Positions 40,672 to 49,483 of a stretch of DNA of 64,000 bases are shown here, in pieces. The position numbers and the translations under genes were made by a program. Each line of letters begins with the position of its first letter. Position 1 is the first letter of the stretch. Origin of the DNA: Dechloromonas sp. (GTDB lineage Bacteria; Pseudomonadota; Gammaproteobacteria; Burkholderiales; Rhodocyclaceae); assembly GCA_016790815.1 (NCBI GenBank), contig JAEUOG010000018.1, positions 1 to 64,000 of the forward strand. The letters run 5' to 3'. The notes below the pieces were generated by a model. The model was not told the origin of the DNA, did no database searches, and worked only from the letters and a program-made list of their open reading frames with translations.

Positions 40672-41547
40672 ATGGCAAAATACATGTCCCTTGGCAGTCG
40701 CGAACTATCCCCCGAAGACCTGCAGAAGGTCATGTCCACCATCGACATCCCAACATGTCCGGCAGCGGTTGGCGACGCAATGAAAGAAGGGCAGAAGGAC
40801 GAACCGAACCTGAGTCGCCTCGCCGATATCATCAGCGCTGATGCCGGCATGACTGCTGCGGCGCTGAAACTGGCGAACTCCCCACTTTTCGGTTCTAGCG
40901 GCCCGGTATCAAGTGCGCGCAAAGCGGTTGAACGACTGGGCACGAAGAATGTTCTCTGCGTTGTCGTCGCTTCTGCGCTACGGGCGAGCATCACTGGGCT
41001 GCCGGCAGCCTGGGTCGAGCAATTCTGGAAGCGGACGATGACGCTGGCTTTGGTGTCGAGCATGCTCGCCAAGCGCCAGTACGGGATTTCAGCCGATGCC
41101 GCCTACACCTACGCGCTGTTCCATGATGCTGCGATACCGCTGATGATGCGGCGTTACCCGGATTACGGCTCCTTGCTTGAAAAGTGTCGTACCGAGCATC
41201 TCGACTTGAGCGAAGCGGAGGAGCAATACTTTCCCTGCTCGCACCCTGTCGTTGGTTCCTTGCTGGTGCGCAACTGGGGGCTGCCGCCCATCCTTGGCCA
41301 AGCCATCCGCTTTCATCACGACAAGGAAGCATACGATCTGCCCGAAGGCACCTTGCCCGGCGGCGCGCTTTCGCTGATCGCAGTCACTCAAGTGGCAGAG
41401 CACCTGCTCAGCGAAATGCTCGATGATGACTTCGAAGGTGACAACGCGCTTTTCGAGCGTGCTCTGGATTTTCTGGGTTTGTCAGGCGACGACGTGGATG
41501 AAGCACGCCAGCGTGCCGCCACAGCGATTGAATCCGCTGCAAGCTGA
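40672..41547 (+). CDS. HDOD domain protein
   Basis: About 291 residues. The HDOD core (about residues 20-215), an HD-related domain lacking the catalytic metal set, includes IPTCPAAVGDAMKEG, LSRLADIISADAGMTAAALKLANSPLFG and YALFHDAAIPLMMR. HDOD proteins act as signalling adaptors in taxis, motility and c-di-GMP circuits. No other output domain is fused. The start is uncertain: ATG 40672 or 40684 are both possible and neither has a good ribosome binding site. It lies just past the signalling island, separated by the tRNA, and may or may not be functionally linked. Confidence 0.87.
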   Translation: MAKYMSLGSRELSPEDLQKVMSTIDIPTCPAAVGDAMKEGQKDEPNLSRLADIISADAGMTAAALKLANSPLFGSSGPVSSARKAVERLGTKNVLCVVVASALRASITGLPAAWVEQFWKRTMTLALVSSMLAKRQYGISADAAYTYALFHDAAIPLMMRRYPDYGSLLEKCRTEHLDLSEAEEQYFPCSHPVVGSLLVRNWGLPPILGQAIRFHHDKEAYDLPEGTLPGGALSLIAVTQVAEHLLSEMLDDDFEGDNALFERALDFLGLSGDDVDEARQRAATAIESAAS

Positions 41548-41549
41548 GC

Positions 41550-42050
41550 TCAGTCGAAAAACGTTCTCGCAGCCTCGAAACGCGAGGCGTAATAGCTGTC
41601 GCTGAGACGGTCGATGCGGACCCGACCGTTCGTCGACGGCGCGTGAATGAACCGCGCATCGCCAATGAATATGCCAACGTGCGAAAACGAGCGATTGAGT
41701 GTGTTGAAGAAAACCAGATCACCCGGCCGCAATTCTGCGCGCTCGATCGCCCGGCCGTTCCGCGCCATGTCTGCGGCGCTGCCCTGAACCTTCAGCCCGG
41801 TAGCCCGGCCGTAGATGTAGCTGACCATGCCGCTGCAATCGAGGCCGGCTTCAGGATTTTTGCCGCCAAATCGGTAGCCGGTGTCGATCAGGCCCATGGC
41901 GTAGAAGACCACTTCGTTGCCCTTCTCGCTCACGGGGCGCGAGGCTTGCGCTATAGTTTCCGTAGGGTCACCGGGACGCTTGGGCGTGCCGCTGCAAGCG
42001 GCCAGCAACAGGGCGCTCAGGAAGATCGGGATCAGGGCGGAAGCACGCAT
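41550..42050 (-). CDS. NlpC/P60 family lipoprotein, cell-wall endopeptidase
   Basis: 166 residues with a lipoprotein signal peptide (lipobox LLAAC, Cys19). The NlpC/P60 domain has the catalytic triad candidates Cys72 (LDCSGMV), His124 (SHVGIFIG) and His136 (FIHAPS). Related enzymes cleave D-Glu-mDAP bonds in peptidoglycan peptides. ATG at 42050 is used; a TTG directly before it is also in frame. Convergent with the HDOD gene, the two stops lying within an 8-base palindrome TGAGCTCA. Confidence 0.92.
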   Translation of the reverse strand: MRASALIPIFLSALLLAACSGTPKRPGDPTETIAQASRPVSEKGNEVVFYAMGLIDTGYRFGGKNPEAGLDCSGMVSYIYGRATGLKVQGSAADMARNGRAIERAELRPGDLVFFNTLNRSFSHVGIFIGDARFIHAPSTNGRVRIDRLSDSYYASRFEAARTFFD

Positions 42051-42113
42051 CAAGCTACAGTATTTTCTTGGAACAATTCGTAACTTACCGTTTTTACAGG
42101 AATTTTCAAGACC

Positions 42114-43568
42114 ATGAAATTGAAAAACCCGGACCTGCTGCGGTCAACCGGAAAATTTGGCCAAAATTGGAAAGAGGCCGAGGACGGTGCGACCTTTGCC
42201 GTCACCAACCCGGCAAGCGGCGAGAAAATTGGCGAGGTGCCGCTCTGCGGCGCGGCCGAGACCCGGCAGGCCATCGAGGCTGCCAACGCGGCATGGCCGG
42301 CATGGCGCGCGTTTACGGCCCGCCGCCGCGCCCAACTGCTGCAGGCCTGGTACCGGCTGATTCTGGACAACGCCGACGATCTCGCGCAGATCATCACGGC
42401 CGAATGCGGCAAGCCGCTGGCCGAGGCCAAGGGCGAGGTCATCTACGGCGCCTCGTTCATCGAATGGTTTGCCGAAGAAGGCAAACGTACCTACGGCGAA
42501 AGCATTCCCAGCCCGGCGTCAAACACGCGACTGATCGTCATCAAGCAGCCGATCGGCGTCTGCGCCGCCATCACGCCGTGGAATTTCCCGCTCGCCATGA
42601 TCACGCGCAAAGTGGCGCCGGCGCTCGCCGCTGGTTGCCCGGTCGTCATCAAACCGGCCGAAGCCACGCCACTCAGCGCGCTGGCGCTGGCCTCGCTGGC
42701 CGAGCAGGCCGGCTTCCCGCCCGGCGTTCTCAATGTCGTCACCGGCGAGCCGACTGAAATCGGTGGCGAACTGTGCGCCAACCCCATTGTCCGCAAGCTC
42801 TCGTTTACTGGCTCGACGGGTGTTGGCCGCCTGCTCATGGCGCAATGCGCGCCGACCATCAAGAAACTGTCGCTCGAACTGGGCGGCAACGCCCCCTTCA
42901 TCGTGTTCGATGACGCCGACGTCACTGCTGCGGTCGACGGCGCTTTGGCGGCCAAATACCGGAATACCGGCCAGACCTGCGTCTGCGCCAACCGCTTCCT
43001 CGTGCAGGCCGGCATCTACGAGGAGTTTGCCGCCAAGTTTGCCGAAAAAGCACGCGACCTGAAGGTCGGCGCCGGCACCGAATCGGGCGTGGTGCAGGGG
43101 CCGCTCATCAATGCCGCCGGTCTGGCCAAGGTCGAGGCGCACGTTGCCGATGCACTGGGCAAGGGTGCCCGCATCCTGTGCGGCGGAACCCGGCACGAGC
43201 GTGGTGGCAACTTCTTTCAGCCAACCGTGCTGGCCGACGTAACCACCGACATGAAGGTCGCCCGCGAAGAAACCTTCGGCCCGGTCGCCCCGCTCTTCCG
43301 CTTCGAAACCGAAGCCGAGGCCATCGCCATGGCCAACGACACCGAGTTCGGACTGGCGGCCTATTTCTTCACGCGCAATGTCGGCCGTTGCTGGCGCGTC
43401 GGCGAGGCGCTCGAATACGGCATGGTCGGCGTCAACACCGGGCTGATATCGAACGAGGTCGCCCCCTTCGGCGGCATCAAGCAATCCGGCCTCGGCCGTG
43501 AGGGCTCGAAGTACGGCATCGAGGACTACCTCGAGATCAAGTATCTCTGCTTCGACGTCAATACCTGA
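42114..43568 (+). CDS. gabD: NAD(P)-dependent succinate-semialdehyde dehydrogenase family protein
   Basis: Aldehyde dehydrogenase of 484 residues, the size and motif set of GabD: FAEEGKRTYGESIPSP, the cofactor-side ITPWNFP, catalytic general base Glu255 (LELGGNAPF) and nucleophile Cys289 (GQTCVCANR). The C-terminus has APFGGIKQSGLGREGSKYG. It would oxidise succinate semialdehyde, or a related omega-semialdehyde, to the acid. No GABA transaminase gene lies next to it, so the physiological substrate is not fixed by context. Confidence 0.9.
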   Translation: MKLKNPDLLRSTGKFGQNWKEAEDGATFAVTNPASGEKIGEVPLCGAAETRQAIEAANAAWPAWRAFTARRRAQLLQAWYRLILDNADDLAQIITAECGKPLAEAKGEVIYGASFIEWFAEEGKRTYGESIPSPASNTRLIVIKQPIGVCAAITPWNFPLAMITRKVAPALAAGCPVVIKPAEATPLSALALASLAEQAGFPPGVLNVVTGEPTEIGGELCANPIVRKLSFTGSTGVGRLLMAQCAPTIKKLSLELGGNAPFIVFDDADVTAAVDGALAAKYRNTGQTCVCANRFLVQAGIYEEFAAKFAEKARDLKVGAGTESGVVQGPLINAAGLAKVEAHVADALGKGARILCGGTRHERGGNFFQPTVLADVTTDMKVAREETFGPVAPLFRFETEAEAIAMANDTEFGLAAYFFTRNVGRCWRVGEALEYGMVGVNTGLISNEVAPFGGIKQSGLGREGSKYGIEDYLEIKYLCFDVNT

Positions 43569-43570
43569 AC

Positions 43571-44218
43571 ATGGCCAAGCTCATCGTCATCACGCTGCTG
43601 GCGCTCATAGCGATTCTGCTCTGGCGCAACTGGAGCCGCTCGCGGCGTGAAGCCTACATTGCCGCCTTTCCCTACCAGCGATTTCTCGACCAGCGGCTGG
43701 CCGCCCGCCACCCAGGGCTGACTGCCGAGCAACGCAACGAGGTCTTTGCGGCGCTCGACGATTACTTCCAGCTCTGCCGCAAGGCCGGCCGACGCATGGT
43801 AGCGATGCCGTCGCAGGCAGTCGACGACGCCTGGCACGAGTTCATCCTGTTCACCCGCCAGTACGACAAGTTCTGTCGCCACGCCTTCGGCCGCTTCCTG
43901 CACCACACCCCCGCCGAGGCGATGAGCACGCCCACCCAGGCCAGCGAGGGCCTCAAGCGGGCCTGGCGACTGGCCTGCGCGCACGAGAAGATCGACCCGA
44001 AAAAGCCCGAGCGCCTGCCCCGCCTGTTCGCTATCGACGCCGCACTGGGCATCGCCGGCGGTTTCATCTATCAGCTGGACTGCCTGGCCGCCAGCGGCGG
44101 CGCCGCAGGCTCCGGCTACTGCGCCAGCCACATCGGCTGCGGTGGCGGCTGCTCGGGAAGTTCCGGCAGTTCGGACGGCGATGGCGGCGGTTGTGGGGGT
44201 GGCTGCGGAGGGGACTAG
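43571..44218 (+). CDS. Membrane-anchored Gly/Cys-rich-tail protein (GRDP-like core)
   Basis: 215 residues. One N-terminal transmembrane segment (about 4-18) is followed by a helical core with AVDDAWHEFILFTRQYDKFC, which resembles the VDxxWH motif of glycine-rich-domain proteins. A low-complexity tail of Gly, Ser and Cys (about 175-215) ends GGGCGGGCGGD, with six cysteines in the last about 40 residues. It follows gabD by 2 bases. I do not know its function. The tail could bind metal or form disulfides depending on topology. Confidence 0.75.
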   Translation: MAKLIVITLLALIAILLWRNWSRSRREAYIAAFPYQRFLDQRLAARHPGLTAEQRNEVFAALDDYFQLCRKAGRRMVAMPSQAVDDAWHEFILFTRQYDKFCRHAFGRFLHHTPAEAMSTPTQASEGLKRAWRLACAHEKIDPKKPERLPRLFAIDAALGIAGGFIYQLDCLAASGGAAGSGYCASHIGCGGGCSGSSGSSDGDGGGCGGGCGGD

Positions 44219-44226
44219 CCGGCCGG

Positions 44227-44370
44227 CTATTTGTGATAGGTCCGGCTGCTGCCGGAACCACCATGCGACGGGTTGGCCACGTTATCAAACATGTTCCAGC
44301 CCTGTTGCTGGGCGTAAGCAAAGAGCAGCAAGGCGAAGACGCCAGTGGCCAGCGTGAATTTATCGAACAT
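44227..44370 (-). CDS. 47-residue small membrane protein
   Basis: The start MFDKFTLATGVFALLLFAYAQ gives one hydrophobic segment (about 5-20), then a polar tail NPSHGGSGSSRTYHK. A ribosome binding site GGAG lies 8 bases before the ATG, and the ATG overlaps the stop of the upstream DUF4178 gene by one base (TGATG). This spacing supports a real translated gene at the end of the DUF350-SPFH-DUF4178 run. No family is recognised. Confidence 0.72.
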   Translation of the reverse strand: MFDKFTLATGVFALLLFAYAQQQGWNMFDNVANPSHGGSGSSRTYHK

Positions 44371-46295
44371 CAGTCGTCTCCGTCCGCATCGTCGCTGCTC
44401 ACCGGCGCGTGGTCGCTCTCGGCCCAGCGCCGCGCCTCGAAAGCCGCATGGCGCATGGCGGTGAAGATCGGAAAGATGATCAGGAAAATCATCACCAGCA
44501 CGAAATTCGACCAGCCGGCGCTGGCTGTATGCACTTCGACGGTATCGCGCACGGCGACCGGCTTGTCCGGGGCCATGTCAGGATCGAGCGTCAGGTAGTA
44601 GGTACCGGCCGGAATATTCAGGAAAACCACCTCGTCCTCGCGGCTGCCTTCGGTCCAGGAGCCACCGTCGTAACCGCTGTAAAACGACAGTTCGCGAGCA
44701 GCGGGCCAGGCCGTACCGGTCACCTTGTTGACCAGCATCATGTCGAGGCCGATCCAGTTGTTGTCCAACGAGGTCTGGTTCCTGACGGCGATTTTGCTCG
44801 GATGGCCGGTGATCTCGAATTCACGGGTCTGTACTTCCTCACCACGTTGCGGCTCGAAGGTGAAATCCTGGCGCAGCAACAATCGGCCGCTCGAAAAGAG
44901 GGCAAAGAAAGCCTGCAAAAGAATGGCGGCCAGCGCCAGCTTCCAGAAAAGGCTCCAGATCCGCCGGTTTGTCTCGTTCCACGAATTCGGCTGGTTGGCG
45001 AATACCGCGGTCGGCTTCGGCAAATCGGCTTTGAGCCCGAAAGCCTCGGCGATCACCTGCGGCTCGACATAGCTGCCCTGCGACCAGCTCAGGTCGTTGC
45101 CCGTCGATTCGCTCGACAGCATGAGCGGCGGCGCCACGTAATCGACGACGCGATTGGTTTCCCCGCGCCGTACCCGCCACGTGAACTCGCCGGCCACCTG
45201 AATAACCTCTGCCGCCTGCGTGGTCGCGAAATGCTTGAAAACCTGCCCGCCATGGCGAACGCTATCGACTTCGATGATGCCGCCAGCCGGCGGCTTGGAG
45301 AGCACATCGACGACATTCCAGTGACCGTTGTATTCGGTCAGCCAGCGATAGGTGCCATGCTCGGTGGCCAGCAGATATTCGCTCCAGTTGTAGGCAATGG
45401 CGTCGACCACACAGCGTTTGACAAGAAAGCCGATGACTTCGACCGGCTTGCCATCAAGCCGGCCCTTGCTGCCCAGCGGCAGGCGTGGTGAATACTTCTC
45501 ATCGCGCATGCCGAGCGACTTTGACAGAATCCTGTAGCTCTCGTCGGCTGCATCGACCACCGCCCCACAGGAAGCGCAGCCCACCGCCAGAATGTCCTTG
45601 GAGCGCGCAGCCATTGGCGAGCCGCAGCTCGGGCAGCGGAAAACGCGAGCCTCGACCGCCTTGGTCGGGATAGCCATGCCGTCGCGCAGGTTTGCCATTT
45701 TCAGCGAAGGGAAATCGACCGCCTCACCGACGAACAACAGCGGCGGCGTTTCCGAATAATCGAGCGTGGCGAAATTGGCCTGATTTCGCAGGTCGACCGC
45801 AGCAACCGGATAGCCGGCGCCGACCTTGAATGGCAGCTCGCCCTGGCCGGCGATGCACTCGGCCTTTTCGATGTTGCTGACCGTCCACGTCTGGCTGGCC
45901 AGCACGAAACGCTGGCCGATTTTCAGATCGTTGAACTGCGGCAGCGCCTCACCAACGAACTGCGCGAATGTGAGCACATACTCACCGCCAGACTCCGACA
46001 GCCAGCCAGTTCGCATGTCGTCAAACAGCAGGTGCCACTCGTTCCAGATGCCCTGACTGTACTTGATCTGGATGCGCCCGATCAGCGCGAAATGCACGCC
46101 CTTGTAGCTGCCTTCGGCCCCCAGTTGCAGCGGCGAACGATCCTCGACGAGCGCCGCCATCTTGCCGATGTCTTCGAGATTCTGGTCGTGACGAACCAGC
46201 GTGCTCTGGCAGTATTCACAGACGGCAAAGACCGAGGACGCCGATTTGAAGACAACCGGCGCCCCGCAGGAAGGGCAGTGGGCGCTTACAGCCAC
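44370..46295 (-). CDS. Double DUF4178 zinc-ribbon membrane protein
   Basis: 641 residues, GTG start. An N-terminal zinc ribbon CPSC ... CEYC (residues 8-30) is followed by a DUF4178 domain (about 60-205). A second zinc ribbon CPSC ... CASC (about 220-245) precedes a second DUF4178 domain (about 270-410). A transmembrane segment (about 448-468), an extracytoplasmic beta-rich region and a second transmembrane segment near 600 follow. The tail is acidic. DUF4178 genes co-occur with DUF350, SPFH and aminopropyltransferase genes in other bacteria, in a context thought to concern envelope stress. The biochemical role is unknown. Confidence 0.85.
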   Translation of the reverse strand: MAVSAHCPSCGAPVVFKSASSVFAVCEYCQSTLVRHDQNLEDIGKMAALVEDRSPLQLGAEGSYKGVHFALIGRIQIKYSQGIWNEWHLLFDDMRTGWLSESGGEYVLTFAQFVGEALPQFNDLKIGQRFVLASQTWTVSNIEKAECIAGQGELPFKVGAGYPVAAVDLRNQANFATLDYSETPPLLFVGEAVDFPSLKMANLRDGMAIPTKAVEARVFRCPSCGSPMAARSKDILAVGCASCGAVVDAADESYRILSKSLGMRDEKYSPRLPLGSKGRLDGKPVEVIGFLVKRCVVDAIAYNWSEYLLATEHGTYRWLTEYNGHWNVVDVLSKPPAGGIIEVDSVRHGGQVFKHFATTQAAEVIQVAGEFTWRVRRGETNRVVDYVAPPLMLSSESTGNDLSWSQGSYVEPQVIAEAFGLKADLPKPTAVFANQPNSWNETNRRIWSLFWKLALAAILLQAFFALFSSGRLLLRQDFTFEPQRGEEVQTREFEITGHPSKIAVRNQTSLDNNWIGLDMMLVNKVTGTAWPAARELSFYSGYDGGSWTEGSREDEVVFLNIPAGTYYLTLDPDMAPDKPVAVRDTVEVHTASAGWSNFVLVMIFLIIFPIFTAMRHAAFEARRWAESDHAPVSSDDADGDD

Positions 46296-46305
46296 GTTGC
46301 TACGG

Positions 46306-47319
46306 TCAACTCAGTTTTTTGAGCAATTCCGCTTTTTTGGCGTCGAACTCGGCCTGACTCAGGATGCCTTTTTCGACCAGCCCGTGCAGCTTTTCCAGCG
46401 TAGCCACGACATCGTCGGCCGACATCGGTGCAACAGCGGGAGCCGCTGCCGCCGGCTGCAAGGCAGCGCCCATCGCTTGCCCCATAACCTGCCCGAAGCC
46501 GACACCGGCGCCGAGGCCAACGCCCATCGCCGCCAACCCGCCTTCGTTCTTCGCCGCATCGGGAATGCTGTTGGCGACCTGGTACTGGGTGTAGCGCTGC
46601 ATGTCGCCGATCATGTTCATGCCGATCTTCTGGTCGAGAATCTTCTGCAGCTCTTCGGGCAACGAAACGTTCTGGACGACCAACGAATCGAGAGCCAGAC
46701 CGAACTCGGCAAACATCGGCGCCGCCTTGGCAAACATCGCCTTGCCGAACTCGTCCTGATTGGCTGCCATGTCGATAAAAGGCACGCCGGATTCGCCAAA
46801 CAGGTCGGTCAGCCCTGCAACCATGGTGTTGCGCAACTGGCCTTCGAGTTCCTCGCGGGTGTAGATGTCGCGGGTACCGGAAATCTTCTGGTAGAAAACT
46901 TTCGGATCGGTCAGGTGGTACGAATAGATGCCGAAGGCGCGCAGGCGGACGATGCCGAATTCCTTGTCGCGGATGGTGATCGGGTTCGGCGTACCCCACT
47001 TTTGGTCGAGCTGGGTGCGCGTCGAAAAGAAGTAAAGGTCGGACTTGAACGGGGACTCGAAGAGCTTGTCCCAGTTCTTCAGGTAGGTCAGGACTGGCAG
47101 GGTCTGCGTCGTCAGCTTGACCATGCCCGGGCCGAAGACGTCGGCAACCGTGCCTTCGTTGACGAACAGCGCCATCTGCGAATCGCGTACGGTCAGGCTA
47201 GCGCCGTTCTGAATTTCCATTTCGGCCATCGGGAAACGCCAGGCCAAGGTGCCGTCGCCATCCTCGGTCCATTGCAGGATGTCGATAAACTGCTTTTTGA
47301 TGAAGTCCATCAGAGCCAT
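46306..47319 (-). CDS. SPFH-domain protein with SHOCT tail
   Basis: 337 residues starting MALMDFIKKQFIDILQW, with a strong AAGGAG ribosome binding site. The core (about 30-240) is an SPFH/stomatin-like fold of the YdjI or virion-core-protein group. A Gly/Ala-rich linker (about 265-305) leads to a C-terminal SHOCT helix pair (LEKLHGLVEKGILSQAEFDA). SHOCT modules promote oligomerisation or membrane targeting. There is no zinc ribbon. It is flanked by DUF350 and DUF4178 genes on the same strand and likely scaffolds a membrane complex with them. Confidence 0.88.
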   Translation of the reverse strand: MALMDFIKKQFIDILQWTEDGDGTLAWRFPMAEMEIQNGASLTVRDSQMALFVNEGTVADVFGPGMVKLTTQTLPVLTYLKNWDKLFESPFKSDLYFFSTRTQLDQKWGTPNPITIRDKEFGIVRLRAFGIYSYHLTDPKVFYQKISGTRDIYTREELEGQLRNTMVAGLTDLFGESGVPFIDMAANQDEFGKAMFAKAAPMFAEFGLALDSLVVQNVSLPEELQKILDQKIGMNMIGDMQRYTQYQVANSIPDAAKNEGGLAAMGVGLGAGVGFGQVMGQAMGAALQPAAAAPAVAPMSADDVVATLEKLHGLVEKGILSQAEFDAKKAELLKKLS

Positions 47320-47338
47320 GAATTTTCTCCTTGAATGG

Positions 47339-47740
47339 TCAGGCGATGCAGCCGGCGTTGAGGATGCCGATGCCGAGGGAAAGTGACGCGAGGAAGATGC
47401 CGGAAGCAACCTTGCCCTGCGGGATGTTCAGATTGATCTGCGGCAGGGCAAAACGGGCAACGATGTACGTCATGAGCTGGACGATGCAAGCAACGACGCC
47501 CCAGCCGATCATGACGTAGATGTTATGGCTGGTCGCCACCGAAACGGCGATAGGCAAGGCGTAGCCAATGATCGCCCCGGCCAGGCTGATAGCCGCGGCC
47601 GTATTGCCCTCACGGATCAGGGCCAACTCGCTATAGGGCGTGACAAAAACGTAGAGAACGAGAAAGACGGCGAGCAGCCCGACCGCCGTCGCGAAGTAAC
47701 CGGCAAAGGCCGGCAGGCTGCTGATGACCGGATCGAACAT
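47339..47740 (-). CDS. DUF350 family integral membrane protein
   Basis: 133 residues with four predicted transmembrane helices in two similar halves (about 13-33, 47-67, 73-93, 110-130), the DUF350 layout. ATG start with GGGAGAT-type ribosome binding site. It is the first gene of the minus-strand DUF350-SPFH-DUF4178-small protein run, with gaps of 19, 10 and -1 bases. Function unknown. Confidence 0.87.
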   Translation of the reverse strand: MFDPVISSLPAFAGYFATAVGLLAVFLVLYVFVTPYSELALIREGNTAAAISLAGAIIGYALPIAVSVATSHNIYVMIGWGVVACIVQLMTYIVARFALPQINLNIPQGKVASGIFLASLSLGIGILNAGCIA

Positions 47741-47780
47741 GGAATCTCCCGGAGGTGGCGCAATGACAGCGGATTGTCAC

Positions 47781-47813
47781 CGCTCGCCAGTGTTTGTTCA
47801 AGACTGGCGAGCG
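47781..47813. repeat. 11-bp inverted repeat at the 3' end of the EAL gene
   Basis: CGCTCGCCAGT and ACTGGCGAGCG flank an 11-base loop that contains the EAL gene stop codon. RNA from the minus strand would form a stable hairpin but lacks a U run. It may be a weak or Rho-assisted terminator or a 3' stabiliser. Confidence 0.5.
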
Positions 47814-49483
47814 AGGTACCAGTCAACAAACGCATCACGCGGCATTGGCTTGCCATACAGGTACCCTTGCGCGTCCTTGCAGCCAAGTGCCAGCAACTGA
47901 TCTCGTTGCTGCATGTCCTCAACACCCTCAGCCAACGAGCGCATCCCAAGATCGTGAGTCAGGTCAATGATGGCGCGAACAATGCGCATGCCTTCGGCCG
48001 ACCCAGACATGCTGATGATAAAAGAGCGATCAATCTTGATTTCGTTGATTGGAAGCGTGGCCAGATAGCTCAACGAGGAATAACCAGTACCGAAATCGTC
48101 CAGCGCCAGTCGAATGCCAAGCTCACGTAATTTATGCATGGTCTCCAGAGCACGCGTCCGGTCGCCCATCATCGCCGACTCAGTCAGCTCAAAAGTAAAG
48201 GCACTGCCCGGCAGACGCCAGGTTTCCAGACATTGAGCGACCAACTCCGGCAAATCGGTGTCCTGCACGTCCCCGGCGGTCAGGTTAACTGACAAAGAGA
48301 CAGGCACGCCGGCTGCATCAAGCTCTGAGCTAAGACGCAGCGCTGCGCGGATAAGCCAGTCTGTAAACTGTGTCCGCCAACCGTATTCTTCGATAATGTC
48401 GACAATCACCGGGGGAGCCACCCAATCGCCGCTTTCCCTGCGCCAACGCAAGAGCAACTCGGCGCCGAAGCACCTGCCCAACGCCACATCGACTTGCGGT
48501 TGCAAATACAGCATCAACGATTCCTGGCGCAAAGCCCGCCGAAGCTCCTCGGCGATAAGGTGGCGTTGCTGCCAGCTTTCGCGAAGGCTGCCGTCAAACA
48601 TGGCGAATGCTTCGTGCGTTTGTTGCAAACTGGCCCGAGCCAGACGGGCAGCCTGTATCACCGCCTCCGAATCATGACCATGGTCCGGCATCATCGCAGC
48701 CCCGATCGCGACATCGAGGATGATCGGGCAGCCGCTGAGCAACACCACTGGATCAGCGAAGGCCTGTCGGATAAGCGTCGCAGCCAGCGCTGGCTGCGCC
48801 ATCGACCTGACATCGGGAAGCAGTAGCAACCACTCCGCTTCGTGACCAATGAAGACCAGGTCCTGTGGACGCAACAATCTGGACAGTTTCTCCCTCAACA
48901 GACTGGGGAGTGTTTGCAGTTCGCCGGCTGAAATATGCGAGTAGGTACGGCGATTCACCAACGACACTGATAGCACGGCAACTTGGCGATCTGACTGTCC
49001 CATCTGTCGAAGACTGTCCATCGCAGCGAATTCGCCAGGCAATTCGGCCTCCGAGTGCCGAGCCACCTCGCCAAGATCGATGGCACAACTCACGGCAGCA
49101 ACAACACTGCGCCGAAGAATGGCGAACAGATCCAGCTGAACTCGGCCAACCTGTGGCAAGTCGCCATACAAGTCCGCCTCGCTGTAAGCAACGGCATGGT
49201 TCAACAAACTGAACATGTCAGCGAGGCTAAAACCGCGGCTGCTCAGCTTGTGCCATGACTGCATCCAACTCCGCTGCCACTCGACATCGGCGATTTTCAG
49301 CGGCAACTCAGCAGTATGCTCAATAAAGTCGTTGAGCACCCCACTCGACTCCGAGCGTTCTGCGACGCGTGAAAGTGCATCTCGCCAGACGGGTGCCAGC
49401 GCACGAAGTGACCGAAGATTCTCAGGATTTACGCCAAACGCGACGTAGTCGATATAGCCACTGTTATCCGAGATAGTAGTCAT
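47798..49483 (-). CDS. EAL-domain c-di-GMP phosphodiesterase with degenerate GGDEF and novel N-terminal region
   Basis: 561 residues, soluble. The N-terminal 150 residues are helical and unassigned. A vestigial GGDEF domain (about 155-300) reads IGHEAEW where GGDEF should be. The EAL domain (310-555) keeps ELLLR, VNLT, ELTES, DDFGTGYSS, KIDRSF, AEGVE and the final Gln-Gly, so it is predicted to be active. Its start lies inside the end of the HD-GYP gene (20-base overlap), so the two are co-expressed. Signal unknown. Confidence 0.9.
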   Translation of the reverse strand: MTTISDNSGYIDYVAFGVNPENLRSLRALAPVWRDALSRVAERSESSGVLNDFIEHTAELPLKIADVEWQRSWMQSWHKLSSRGFSLADMFSLLNHAVAYSEADLYGDLPQVGRVQLDLFAILRRSVVAAVSCAIDLGEVARHSEAELPGEFAAMDSLRQMGQSDRQVAVLSVSLVNRRTYSHISAGELQTLPSLLREKLSRLLRPQDLVFIGHEAEWLLLLPDVRSMAQPALAATLIRQAFADPVVLLSGCPIILDVAIGAAMMPDHGHDSEAVIQAARLARASLQQTHEAFAMFDGSLRESWQQRHLIAEELRRALRQESLMLYLQPQVDVALGRCFGAELLLRWRRESGDWVAPPVIVDIIEEYGWRTQFTDWLIRAALRLSSELDAAGVPVSLSVNLTAGDVQDTDLPELVAQCLETWRLPGSAFTFELTESAMMGDRTRALETMHKLRELGIRLALDDFGTGYSSLSYLATLPINEIKIDRSFIISMSGSAEGMRIVRAIIDLTHDLGMRSLAEGVEDMQQRDQLLALGCKDAQGYLYGKPMPRDAFVDWYLARQS

